A stretch of 19,258 nucleotides of DNA, from contig JH720361.1 in assembly GCA_000231825.2 (NCBI GenBank), positions 408,671 to 427,928 on the forward strand, in the 5' to 3' direction. The notes under the pieces are model-generated. The model saw only the letters and a list, made by a program, of their open reading frames with translations. It did not search any database and was not told the origin of the DNA. The translations under genes were made by a program, and so were the position numbers. The stretch comes from Tetrahymena elliotti 4EA. Its lineage: Eukaryota > Ciliophora > Oligohymenophorea > Hymenostomatida > Tetrahymenidae. Positions 1 to 11,506 of the stretch are shown piece by piece (within the stretch, counting starts at the first letter, position 1; every line of letters starts with the position of its first letter).

Positions 1-1628
1 ACCAATATTATTCCACCTTTTAAATAGCGATAAACATAAATATTTAATAAAGAGATATTAAAAAGAATGAAAAATGAAAAGAATAAATGAATGAGTGAAG
101 CAAATATTAAGCATACCACCAACCTAAATTAGTCAGTGAGTGGCATAAAATTAAATATTTCATTTCATTCTTGTCAAAAATGAAATTCAAACAATTTTTA
201 CTAAAGGTCAAGATTCAAAATTTAGAGATTAGAGCATTCAGCTAACTTACATCTTAATTCATATGCTCCTGTTTCACCAATATTCTACTTCCTTATTTGT
301 GTTGATTAAAAAATGAGTAATTAGAATTGAAGGATTATTTTTACCTAAGGTTAAAAATAAAAATTTAGAGATTTAATTATTTAACAAAAATTAATAATTT
401 TACCTCAAATCAATATAAAGATTTAAGTAAGAAGTTAAATTAGAGGTTTGTAGCTTTTGATATATAAATCTTAAAATATATTAATATCTCTAAAGAAATT
501 GAGGTACATCACTAAGGTCTCTAAAATATTTTATATTTTATTTCATTATTGATTTCTTTTTTAAAATTTGTTTTAAATTGAATATGTATTAATTAATAAT
601 ATGAAAAATTAGATTCAACTTTTCAAACAAAATATTGTAAAATATAAAAACAAATTAAATTACTTTAATTTTTATTCATAAATTTTAGATGAAAGGGAAA
701 AATTTTATTAATTTTGGAGAGAAATATTGTTCAATCTTTTGATTTACCTTTTTAGTTTCCATAAATATTTCTTGATTAACCTCAAATGCTTTTAATTAGG
801 TTTAAATGTAAAGAACTAGAGGGCCAGTCCTTGAATTGTTTGCAATCAAAATATTTAAAAATTTCCTCTAAATGTTCAAGTGCTAGACTTATTAAAGGTT
901 TATGGCATACAATACTGAAAAGTGAAAGAAAAAATGAACAATTTTGATTATGTAGATTATAGATTTCAGATATATGAGTACACTGAAAAAAATAATTCTA
1001 CCATAAAAAAAACATCGAAAACATTCAAAATGACATGACAAGCAGCAGCAGGAAATTATTTTACTTATTTTGTTAACTTTTAAGTTAAATAAATGTTTTA
1101 TAAAATAATTAATTAATTTTGTTAATTTAATTTCTTTTCTAATTTCATTCTTATTATTTTAAATATTAACCAATAATTGTCAAAATAATTTTAATAATTA
1201 ATTAATATTGTTAATTATTTTAATAATTAACTTTTTTTCATTACTCTTACTGTCTATTGAATTTTAAATGAAACAGATTCTTAAGAAGGAAAACAGTACT
1301 TTTTGTCCATAAAGTAACTAAGTTAGAATAGAATGCAAAATATATGATTAAATGTCGAGTATTGAAATAGATATTTTTAGTCTAAGAGTATAGAAAAATG
1401 AAAAATAACATAGAAAAATCAAATGTATAATTCAGAATTAATTATCTAAAATGTTCACATACTTTATTAACAGAAACGAAAAAAAAATCATTAATTTATT
1501 AAAAAAATAAAAGTAAAAGCAAAAACAAATAAATGGAAACAGTATAAGATTAACTTTAAACAAAAAATCAAAGTGAAAATATTTCACAAGATTAAAATCT
1601 TTCAGTTGGTTTCTTATATACATGGGGG
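1..1628. other. A/T-rich spacer left of the RCC1-like gene
   Basis: The stretch is mostly A/T with many TGA triplets in all frames and no recognisable protein family, tRNA or repeat. A slightly more G/C-rich island lies at about 815-1060. Inside it, 934-1038 (+) is a 34-codon frame starting MNNFDYVDYRF and ending at TGA, with a polar composition. It is too short to call a gene because TGA is the only stop in this code and is rare in such A/T-rich DNA. The last part upstream of 1629 should hold the promoter and 5' UTR of the RCC1-like gene, but no specific element is visible. Confidence 0.6.
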
Positions 1629-2800
1629 ATGAATTCTTAAGGATGTTTAGCTAATTAGAAAGACAATTAAGATAGCATTATACCTTTTAAAGTAAAAATC
1701 AATCAAAAATTTAAAAGTGTTTCAACAGGTGGATTTTTTGGAGCTGCAATATCTTCTAAAAATGAACTATACACTTGGGGAGAAACAAAAAATGGTAGAA
1801 ACGGACATCAAGCAAATACAAATTTTATTACATTACCTCAAAAAATAAATAATTTACAGAATATTACTTAAGTTTCTTGTGGAAACTGGCACAGTTTGGC
1901 TATTAACAATTCAAATTAGGTAAATAAATTATGAATATTGAATTAAGTATTATCATTTTTTAATTTATAATTTAGCTTTATGTTACTGGTCATAATAAGT
2001 ATGGGTCTTGTGGATTATCAGGAATAGATGAAGTTAATGGATTTTAATTAAATGATACAGTAAAAGACCTTTAAATATGCTATATAAGTGCTGGTGATGG
2101 ATTCAGTTTGTATTTAGATATAAATAAATAAATTTATTCTAGTGGTTTTAGATAGATGCATGGCAATAAAGAGGACTCACATCAATTTCAAATAAAAAAA
2201 ATAAAATAATTAGATGGGATAGCAATTAAAAATATCAGTGCTGGGTTTAGCCATGCTGCAGCAGTAACTTAAGAAGGGGGAGAAGTATATACTTGGGGAT
2301 CAAACTAATTCTACTAGTTAGGTCTTGGTGATACAAAATCTTAGAAAATTCCTGTTAAAATTAATAATTTAAGTGGAATAGAATAAGTTTCTTGTTCAAG
2401 AGGAGAAAAGTATTGTCATACTATGGCTACTACTTCTGATGGATAAGTCTATACATGGGGAAGTGGATATAAAGGAAAACTAGGTCATTAAAAAGCATGG
2501 ACTCATGAAGATCCAGCTGATGAACCTCGCCCAAGGTCTATTTAGTATTTATAAGAAAAAGGAATTGTTGTTACTAAACCAATTTCTGGTGGTATTCACT
2601 CTGCAGTATTATCATAAGATGGAAAATTATTTACATTCGGATGTGGCTCAAATGGTAGGCTTGGCCATGTCTAAGCTGAAAAATATGTGTATCTATATAG
2701 AGAGCCTTTACCAAGAGATATTGAAGGACCTTTTTTAAACAATAAAATAATAGATGCTTGTTCAAGTTATTATTTTATGGCTGCAATAGCTGAATCTTGA
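1629..2800 (+). CDS. RCC1-repeat beta-propeller protein
   Basis: There are two exons, 1629-1919 and 1976-2800, around a 56-nt GT...AG intron (1920-1975) that carries an in-frame TGA. The product is 371 residues with TAA/TAG read as Gln. The ATG at 1629 is in frame with the first repeat and leaves about 30 leader residues. RCC1 signatures recur every 51 to 60 residues: TWG at 49-51, VTG at 100-102, SSG at 152-154, TWG at 203-205, TWG at 257-259 and TFG at 317-319. They alternate with segments such as VSCGNWHSLAI, ISAGFSHAAAV and ISGGIHSAVL. Six repeats are clear, and a seventh blade could be closed by the N- and C-terminal strands. In this family, propellers act as Ran GEFs or as scaffolds on chromatin, cilia or membranes. 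Nothing identifies this one as the true Ran GEF, so the role is left open. No signal peptide or membrane segment is seen, so it is probably cytosolic or nuclear. Confidence 0.92.
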
Positions 2801-4347
2801 AAAATTAAAAAAATATTTTAGTTTTTAAAAAAAATTATAAATCAAAAACAAACTTTTGAATTTAAGTATTCCTTAAACTTATTTTATATTATTTTGTCTA
2901 CATTAAGTTAAAATGAATCAAAAAAGATTTTTTTTACTTGAAAGAAATTAGAAATATTTTTCTCTACCTTTTTCAATCTTTAATTTAGTTGAAAGTTTTA
3001 ATTCTTTTTTGAAAATGATTTTATTGGGGTTATGCTTTCAAAAGTACTTGAAAATAGGATTCAATATTATGATGTGTATATTGTTAAAATGAAAATTGGA
3101 ATTTAATTACATTTTTTTACTTTCAAGGAATGAATTATGATTTTATGAAAACATTTGTTTAAGTAATCTCCCCAAAATTATTTATTTTTTTCTTTGTATT
3201 TTTTCTTCTCAAAAATTAACATGAAAAACGAAAAAAATATTAGATTCAAATTTATTATTAAGGTTTCATTTTATAAAAAATTAACAAAATCTGAAAAAGA
3301 AGATATAATATTAAATCATTATAATTTTTTTTACTGATTCAAATGTTTTTCCTCAATTAAAATTTTAAATTTACATAAAAAATTCCTTATTATAAAAATA
3401 TTATTACAGTTTTAATGTTAATTAATGAATAAATCTCCTTTTTTAAAGTTAGTAAATAAAATTTTATTTATCGAAAATAATCCATTTTTTGAGAGAGGGA
3501 ATATCATCAATAATCTGAGATCTTTATTGTTTTTATCTCAAATTGTTGAATCGATTTACCTTCATATTAAATAATTAATAGTTTATTAATGATTTGTTTA
3601 TCAATAAAATAAATAGATAGCTTTTGAACAGAATTTAAAATAGCTGACATAAATGTACTTTTTAATATTGTTTAGAATAATAAAAATATGATGGGATTTC
3701 AATAAATAATATTCTTTTAGACTTCTTTCTATTGAGTTAATATTAATAATAATAATAATATCTATGCACTATAAAAAAAATTCTATATTGATTACATAAA
3801 TTAATAAGCTGTAAGATAATAATTAACATAATTATGGTGTATTTTGGTTAAAGCTATGGTATTTCAATAATAGAAAACTTTAAAAAAATAACTTTAGATA
3901 CTTTTTTAAGTTAATTATGAGATCTGTTATCTTATTTTCTCTTTAGAAAAATCATTTTATTCAAAATTTAATAATAGACTTTCATATTAATACTATGCTT
4001 GAGTAGAAATATATTTTCTAAAATATCTTCAGCTTTTTATATTTATTTTGATACTTTTTTTGAGATAGAATTGATTATGTTGTTTTATAGATTTTATTAA
4101 AATATGTTTTGAGTATTTCTATTACTAATATTATAAATAGCTAGTGGTCAGTTAAAACTTGTATCCATTTTTAAAAAGATAGCAAAATTTATTGTTGTTA
4201 AGAATATATTTCAATTAATTATAATTAGGGTAAAAGACTATTCTTTTTTTATTGAATGATGTCAGTCAATCAAAATCAGAATCCTAATAAAAATTATCAA
4301 AAATAATTATCAAAAAAAAATTTAGATTAAAAAAATTGCAAAAATAA
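2801..4347. other. Intergenic A/T-rich DNA
   Basis: This is the 3' flank of the RCC1-like gene and the 5' flank of the coiled-coil gene. It contains poly-A and poly-T runs and short AAT repeats, with TGA codons breaking all forward frames I tried. I see no RNA gene, transposon end or conserved protein segment. Confidence 0.6.
3741..3761. repeat. Short AAT microsatellite
   Basis: This is a run of about six or seven AAT/ATA triplets in spacer DNA. It is ordinary for A/T-rich ciliate intergenic sequence and has no evident function. Confidence 0.7.
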
Positions 4348-6669
4348 ATGCTTAGAAAGATCCTTAAAATTGGCGCTTATAGTATTCCCCTAGGCGCAAC
4401 ATACTATTATATTAAAAACAACTAAAAGGTTGATGTTACTATGCATCAAAAGGTCTCTTAGATTCCTGAAGAAGAGTTTGATAAGCTTTTTGAACATGTA
4501 GAAGGACAGCCTCCTGAAGTTTTTAATGAAACTAATCAATAGATTGATAAATAGCTATCAAAAGAATAGATGCTTGTATAGTAGAAATCTCTCTATAAGA
4601 TATTCCAAGATTCAAATAGCATGTTATCAAAGTTTGTTGCAGAAGAGCAAGCCCTGCTGAAAGACTTCTTCTCTTATGAAAAGAATAGAGTGATACAAGA
4701 TGGAGTAGAATTTGCTGAACTTGCAAAGTAAGAAAAAAACTAAGTATAAGAATTCTATACTGACAAAAAGAATACCATTTAGAATGAAATAACCAAAATT
4801 AATTAATTAGCAAAGCATGAAAAAGAATAAATTGAAAGTCTTTATAAGAATTCTAAGTAGAATTTAAATGAAGGAATTACCAAAGTAAATGAATTTGTTG
4901 AGGAGGAGAAGAAATAAATAAACTAGATGTATAATGATAACATTGAATAAGGTACAAGTTAAATTAATAAGATTATTTAAGACGAAAAGACTCATTTGAG
5001 TAGTTTAATAAGCTAAGCTAGATAGAATCTTCATCATATTGTTGAATAAGAAAAAGAATTAGTTAATAAAGGTATTGACACTGTAAATTAATTTATAGAC
5101 ACTGAGAGATAATAAATAATTGAGTTCTACAAATCAGAAAAGCAATTAATAACCAATAAAATTAACGAATTGATTTAATTAGAATAAGATTTAATTGATA
5201 GTGTCAAGAAAAACTAAAAATAAAAAATTGATAAGAGTGTCAAAAAAATTAATGATTTGCTTAATTACGAAAAGGAAAAACTGAAAGAATTGTATAATTA
5301 AGAAGCAGGAATGTTGAATGAAGATATTCACAAGATTAATTAAAAAATTAATGATGAGACAAGTCAAATAAGAGAATTTTATAAGGACGAATTAGAGGCT
5401 ATTTAGAGAGATGTAAACAAAGTCAGTTCCATTTTTGATTCAGAGAAAGAAAGAGCAAGTTAGATTTACAATGACAAAGCAAATTCTATAAATAAAGAAA
5501 CAAGTAAAATAAGCTCATTTATATAGCAAGAAAAAGAGCTAATTAAGTCTTTTACAGACAAAGAAAAAGAACAATTGCAGAAAGGAGTAGAAAAAATCAA
5601 TACTTTAGTCTAAAAAGAAAAAGAATAAGTCAAAGAAATTCTTTTAAGCAAAAAGGCTATTGTTGATGAAAGTTTGTCTAAGGTAAACAAGTTGATTGAG
5701 GAAGAAAAGCATTACTTGAAGTAAATTTATGACAAAGAAATGGAATTATTGAAGTCAAAGCTTGATTACATTAAGAAGATTATTGATGAAGAGAAAAGTT
5801 AACTTAAAGACTTTTATTTGAGTGAGAAAGAATAATTTGATAGAGATGTAAATAAAATTAATAATTTTGTAGTCTCAGAAAAAGAAGAAGTCAAGAATAT
5901 TTATAACTTGTCAGTTAATAAGCTATCATAAACTTAGTAGGGTGTCAATTAATTCTTGGCTGATGAAAAGAATTTTATTAAAAGCTTTTATGATTATCAA
6001 ATGAACTAAATTAATGAAGGAACTAACAAACTTGATATTGATGGAGATATGAGTATTATTACTTAGATAAATTGTATGATTAAGGATGAAATAAGTAAAC
6101 TTATCAAGGAAGAGTCTGAAAGAATCAAAAAAGATTCTAATTATATTATGAATAGCTATATTGAATCTAGAAAAAGTACATCTTAATTTATTGAAGATCA
6201 ATACAAAAAAGTAATAAGTAGTGGTTCTGAAGAGAGCAAACTTTAATAGCTAGAAAGGGTGATTTATGAAGATATTGTTACTTAAGCTAATTAGGTCTAC
6301 AATATAATTAAAAATACTGAGCTTGGCTTCACAGAGTTTTCTTAATTTGATAAGCAAAAACAAGGTAATCAAAATGTTGAAAAATAATTTACTGAGCATG
6401 AAAAGGAACTTATCAAGGACGACAAAAAGAAAGTCTTGGATTACTATGAAGTTAAATCAAAGGAAATAGCAAAACAAATGATTGAAAAGAAAAAAATGCA
6501 CTCAGAGTAAGAAAAATTGAATAAATAATCAATGCAATAAATAAATTAAATTGTTGGCTCTGTTTTGGGTAACTATTTCTCAGACACCAAAATAAATAAA
6601 GATCAATAAATTAAAAAGCAAGTACAACAATCTGAATATACCAAATAATTTGAATAAAATGCTGAGTGA
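4348..6669 (+). CDS. Membrane-anchored long coiled-coil repeat protein
   Basis: This is one continuous frame of 773 codons ending at TGA, with no intron and dozens of in-frame TAA/TAG Gln codons. The N-terminus MLRKILKIGAY is basic and leads into a hydrophobic stretch (about residues 5-22, containing GATYYYI). It could be a mitochondrial presequence with an inner-membrane anchor, or a signal-anchor. Residues of about 150-560 form tandem repeats, mostly of 29 residues, patterned as hydrophobic pair, EEEK-like acidic/basic cluster, xxI, FY, then K-rich helix ending VNK/INN. Examples are LIEEEKHYLKQIYDKEMELL, IIDEEKSQLKDFYLSEKEQF and FVVSEKEEVKNIYNLS. Some copies are shortened to 26. Residues beyond about 560 stay helical and charged (K, E, Q, N). 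No enzyme domain is present and I recognise no family. A structural role, such as a spacer, tether or filament attached to a membrane, is inference. The gene is richer in G/C than its flanks, as expected for coding DNA here. Confidence 0.92.
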
Positions 6670-7590
6670 AAAGCAAACATTAAAAAGCTAAATTAAATAA
6701 AAAAATAATAAATTATATACAACTAACACAAACTATTTATAAATAAAATTAACCCATATGACTGGTTCATCAAATAATCAACCTATTTTTTGTAACATTT
6801 TACTTATTTTTATATTTTAAGTGTAAATTTAACTTTTAATCTCTACAATATTTCTTCAAAAAAAAAAATTTTTTACATTAAAAATTCCAAATAAAATAAA
6901 TAATTTAGCTAAATAAAAAAATCTATATTTATCCTTTTAAAAATATTTGTTTAAATTATAAAAAAGAATCAAGCCAATAAAATAATTAAGCCCAATAAAA
7001 AACCCAGTAAAATTTGATATTTTTCAATTATTGTCTTTTCAAAAGTAAATGCCTAAATAAAAAAAGAATCAAACTTATACAATATTATTAAATGATCAAA
7101 CTATGAGTATTCTTCTAAAAATATTTACTAGTTTGAATATTACTTTAAAATTTATTTATTTAGAAACTTTTTAATCTTAAAAATGTATTTAGTTTATCAA
7201 AAAATTAAATATAAAACAAATAATAAATTTAGAACTTTAACTTTATAAATATAAGTTAATTAATAGTTAATTTATTTTATAAAATATTTTTTATTTTTAT
7301 TATTGCAATTTATAATTATTAGTGAAATTTTTAATAATGAATAATTAATTACCTTTATTAGTTAAATTATTATATTATATTTTTTTTGTTTGAGAACACA
7401 TCTGTAACATCTGTGTATTACTTTTCACTCAAAAATTTATTAATTTAGGTTTTTTTTATTTGCATTTTGAATTAAAATTTGATAGAGGCTTCTTTCAAAA
7501 ATTTATTTATTTTTTCATTCAAACTTTAATTATTATTTTATATAAGCTAATCATGTATCTATCCTAATTTTATTTATGTTTTTTTTTTTT
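6670..7590. other. Tail-to-tail intergenic DNA
   Basis: This stretch lies between the stop of the plus-strand coiled-coil gene and the stop of the minus-strand 5-phosphatase gene, so both 3' UTRs and polyadenylation signals fall here. It is nearly pure A/T with many homopolymer runs, including a T-tract just before 7591. I see no coding potential or RNA gene. Confidence 0.6.
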
Positions 7591-9172
7591 TCAGAAAATA
7601 TTGCAAGCAGAACTCTCTCTGACAACAATAGGTTTAAAAGTATCAACGAATTTAGCTTTGACCAAAAATTGAGCAAATACAGGTCTATGATCTGAGCCAA
7701 AAACATCTAATGCTGACTCATAATTTAATAATTTTATTGTGTTTGGATTTTTTTATTTAAATAGAATTCTATCAGTCCAACCAGGAATTCTGGCATCAGA
7801 ACCATCAGTGAATTTATTTACTTCATCAAGGACCCTGTAAGAAGGTGGGAAAAGTATGAGTCCTTCTTAGAAATCAGAAAAAACTTATCCAATTTTTTTC
7901 TAAGCCATGAGTTGATCTCTTTTTAGGAGATCGAAGTATTTACTGGTATTTATTAATGAATCTACCTCTTCTTTATTTTTAGCATTTATTCTATAATTAA
8001 AATCTCCCATCCAGAATATATAATGAAAACGCTTAAAAAGTGACTCGTTTGGGTTAGAGCAATATTTAGGTAAATTCAAACTTTATGAAATAGCTTGGTA
8101 ATCTTAATTTCTTCTTTCATTATTATTTTGTCCTGAAGAGAAATGAGAGTTAATAAAAAGATAACTTTTATCTCCTATATCCATACTAATAGCTACTCCT
8201 CCTTTATTTCCAAATAAATTCATAACTCCTGTTGCTTTTTAATCTATGCTAACTGCAGTAACATACTTAACTAAATCGTTAACCATGAAAATTCCTAAAT
8301 GAAGGGCATTCATAGATACGCTTTTTACTAATTAATATTTATTTCCTAAAATCGAAGACAAATGAGCTTCCCATTTTTATTTACTTTCACAAAATATGCT
8401 CATTGGTATAGATCTTAAACATTCTTAACTGGAGACAACTATTATATGATGCTCTATCTTATCTGATCTTAAAAGCTTATCTGTGCATAATTTTGGCATA
8501 CTTCCATGCATATTCCAAGTAATACAAAGCATTTTAAGTTCTTCTAACTCAGTTACACCCTTATTCTTTTCATCCTCAAAACACCAAATTGTTTCTCTGT
8601 CGAATTTAAATTGTTTAACTAAATCTTTTTGAATTTCTTGATCAGAAATAATGTGCTCCATCAATTTGTCTGAATACAGAACAAAACCCTTCTCTATTGT
8701 ACCTGGCTTTCTATTCATAATTAACAAATAAATATGAATCATTAATTTCTAAGTATTTTTCTTAAAATGCATATTATAATAAAATTTAATACTAAAGCAC
8801 TAACTTTTCCTTCCTTTTCTCTTCTTCATCTGATCCACTAATTAACTATTCTTTTATGTTTATTGACTTTTATAGATTTATAGAAAGAATAATAAATACT
8901 TCATTGATTCAAATTTAATAAAAGGAAATCATTTTAATTACATTTATATTTTTACTAATTTAATTATCTTCTTAATGAATTATTATGGTCTGTATAGGAT
9001 TGGTCTGATTAAGAAGAAGATCATTTTCTGCATTTTAATAAGAATTTATATCTATACGGACTGCTTCATTATTTTCCTCTTAATGCTTTTAATTAGGTTA
9101 ATTACTTTTAGAGCTCAAATGATCCTATTTAGAATGAATCTATATCTATTAAGCCTTCTAAACTTAACTCAT
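7591..9172 (-). CDS. Inositol polyphosphate 5-phosphatase with CaaX box (INPP5E-like)
   Basis: Exons in transcription order are 9172-8956, 8898-8801 and 8748-7591, with introns of 57 and 52 nt (donors GTAAAA and GTGCTT). The product is 490 residues ending at TGA. The enzyme removes the 5-phosphate from phosphoinositides or inositol phosphates. The Mg-dependent catalytic fold is complete: TWNMHG (Asn184), SSQE (Glu214), NSHF (His307), WMGDFNYR (351-358, Asp354 and Asn356), PGWTDRIL (427-434) and SDHRP (457-461, Asp458 and His459). The last four residues, CNIF (487-490), form a prenylation motif, and the Phe favours geranylgeranyl. TWNMHG plus CaaX resembles INPP5E, the ciliary membrane enzyme. 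The first 105 residues are Gln/Asn-rich and polar with a short acidic/basic stretch (SDEEEKRKEK). Their exons rest on phase, splice sites and composition, and are less certain than exon 3. A shorter form starting at Met108 (8742) would still keep the whole catalytic domain. Confidence 0.93.
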
Positions 9173-10800
9173 TTCTAATTTTTATTGAGTTGACTTAACA
9201 AAAAAGCTTGTTTAAAATCTTTGATATTTATATTTAGTAAAAAAATTTGATGATTAGCTTATTAACTCGAATTTATATTAATTGAAACAGTAGTTAACGT
9301 TCTTTTTATAGTTTAATTAATAATATCCACTATAAAAAGATAAATCATATTCATTTTCACAAAAAAATGCAATTTCATTCTCTCATTCTTCAAATTACTA
9401 AATTAGAGAAGATTAATAACATTTATTATTCATTCTTTTCATTTTTATTTATTTATTTACCTTTACTATCAATATTTTTTTAATGATTATTTACTTAATA
9501 AACTTTTTTACCTATCACAAAATCTCTTTTATTTTAACATACTTTATTTGATAGATGAATTTATGCAAGCAAACTAACTCATTCAATATTTTCATAACTT
9601 CATAATTTTCAAACATACAAATTATTTATTGATCCGTTTTTAAAAAAGGAAATTTTAATTAAACTCAATTTATAAAATTTATATTGTTTTTTAATCTATA
9701 ATAAATAAATTATTTACCTTATATTTCTATAAATTAATTGATAATTTTGGTGGAAAATAATCTAAACTATTTAAATATCGATCATATTCATGTTTGCTTT
9801 AATTTATAATTGTAATAGTATCCTTTTCAAAATCACCAATATTTTTTTTAAGAGAAACTTAATCATTGCAGTTTGATATGAAAGAATATCAAAATCATTT
9901 TCTTTTTTTGGTTTAAATTGGAAACAAAAATATATATTTGATATCAATCAGAAAGAAAAATTGAATTTTGGTAATTAAAATGATAGTAAATAAATAAATT
10001 ATCCAATTTACGAACTAATTTTTTAATAACTTTGAATGAAACTTTACTTTTAAAAACTATTAATAGCAAGAAATATATTTTTTAATAATTTAAATTGATG
10101 GAGATTCATTCATAATTTTTAGTTCGAGCTATTTAGTTACCCTAAATTTAAATCTTGAGAATAATTAGGAATTTGCTTAAATAATATTATGATTTTGTAA
10201 GAATTGTGATAAAAGTTGAAGAATGATTCTTATATTAATACTATCAGGCTGATTAAAAAAAATTACTGGCGATAAACCAACTTAGTTCTTTCTATAATTT
10301 AAAGATTATTTGGTTTAAATTTAATAGAATAGTAGGAGGGATTCAGTTTTGAATTATTTAATTTGCAATAAAATATTTTTATGAGCTATTAAATAATGAA
10401 GTATCATTTTATTAATTCAATTGAAATTTTTTAAAGTTACTTTAAAATTATTCATTTATTTTTTTGAACATTTTATATATTATTATTACCTAAAAATGTT
10501 TAGATAAAATAACGTTAATCAACGAGTAAAAGTGGGAAAGAAGTTTTGTGGAAACAACACTTGAATGACTTTTGGAAAAATTACATACTAAAGTAAATAG
10601 ATTAGATTTTAAGAAAAATTAATGTAATGATTTGCTTTTTAAACTGTAAAATCAAATAAAACCTATCTTAATAAAAACAAATTTGTTATCTATTTTAAAT
10701 CAACTTAATACTACTTCACTTTTACCTGCCTCATAATAAAAAATTTGTAAGATTAGTTTAATCAATCTGTAAAAAAAAGTAACAATAAAAAAGAAATAAA
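9173..10800. other. Divergent intergenic region with a candidate upstream ORF
   Basis: The 5-phosphatase gene runs left and the unknown gene runs right, so both promoters should lie here. Most of it is A/T with frequent TGA. At 10496-10564 (+) a 22-residue frame (MFRQNNVNQRVKV...) begins in a locally G/C-richer patch and ends at TGA. It could be an upstream ORF or a missed 5' exon of the gene at 10801. The frame of that gene also stays open back to 10468, but with hydrophobic filler and no well-placed ATG. No RNA gene or repeat was recognised. Confidence 0.5.
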
Positions 10801-11506
10801 ATGTATAAAGCGGCAGTATCTCAATTTACCATGTAACTTGATTCAAATTACAAAACAAATGAAGTATTTTGTGATTTAAGTGATGGATATGCTAATAATG
10901 ATACTAAATAATCACTTTCTATATCTCGTAGTAGGTAATAATCTGATTTTTGTTTCTATTTTTATTGTATTAAATGTATATTAACCATTTTTTACTATTA
11001 CATTATGAAGGAAATCAAGCTCTTTTGAAGACTCGTTACTTGATAGTTCTCTTCAACAAAATAATTACACTTTTGAAACTTAAGACTTTAACAATCTATA
11101 AGAATAAAACTAAGCAGAAGGGGATTTTAAAGATGATAAATATATAGCAAATACAAATGCTTTTAAAAATATTGTAAAATCCTTTTTCAATTTCTTGATT
11201 GACAATGAGAGTTAATAGTTAATATTGGAATTGGTCTCTAAAAAACCATACTAATAAACTATAAAAAACATCAAAAGATATATAAAATGCTACAAATTCA
11301 ATAACCATAATTTAATAAAACTGATTTTAAGTAAAAACTACTCCAGAATACTGGAATATTATCTGACATTTGATGTTACAGATTGGATTTATAAATCAAA
11401 AATAGCAAATGTTAAAACTCATGTCTAATGTATTAATTTTCTTAAAGATTGTTGTGTGGATAAATCAGTAACTCAAAAGATACAAACTTATTCTAAAAAA
11501 TATTGA
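10801..11506 (+). CDS. Uncharacterised 209-residue protein
   Basis: Exons are 10801-10934 and 11011-11506, with a 76-nt intron (GTAATA...GAAG) that splits an Arg codon. The frame closes at TGA, giving 209 residues with many TAA/TAG Gln codons. The ATG at 10801 follows an A-rich leader typical of ciliate starts. Residues 1-80 are polar and Ser/Asn/Asp/Gln-rich (SISRSR, SSSFEDS) and look disordered. From about residue 88 on, the protein looks folded and helical, with FKNIVKSFFNFLI, IKNIKRYIKCYKF, ILEYYLTFDVTDWIYKSKI and a Cys pair in FLKDCCVDKS. I recognise no domain or catalytic motif and propose no function. The layout of disordered N-terminus plus compact helical C-terminus is seen in many lineage-restricted ciliate proteins. 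No membrane segment or signal peptide is evident. Confidence 0.7.

Noticed and set aside
934..1038. 34-codon plus-strand frame in the left spacer
   Set aside because: With only one stop codon in this code, frames of this length are expected by chance. There is no homologue or splice partner.
1438..1623. Minus-strand 61-residue ORF rich in Phe/Ile
   Set aside because: It comes from an A-rich plus strand read in reverse, with no conserved feature and no neighbouring exons.
2505..2738. Plus-strand ORF starting MKIQLMNLAQG
   Set aside because: It is an alternative frame of the RCC1-like second exon. The true frame carries the RCC1 repeats.
5926..6201. Minus-strand ORF in the coiled-coil gene
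   Set aside because: It is a reverse-strand shadow of the repeat protein, hydrophobic and without a start or family support. The minus ORF at 4532-4726 is rejected for the same reason.
8975..9178. Plus-strand hydrophobic ORF (MNYYGLYRIGLIKKK...)
   Set aside because: It is antisense to the first exon of the 5-phosphatase gene, and its Ile/Leu/Phe-rich composition is what the complement of a polar, purine-rich exon gives.
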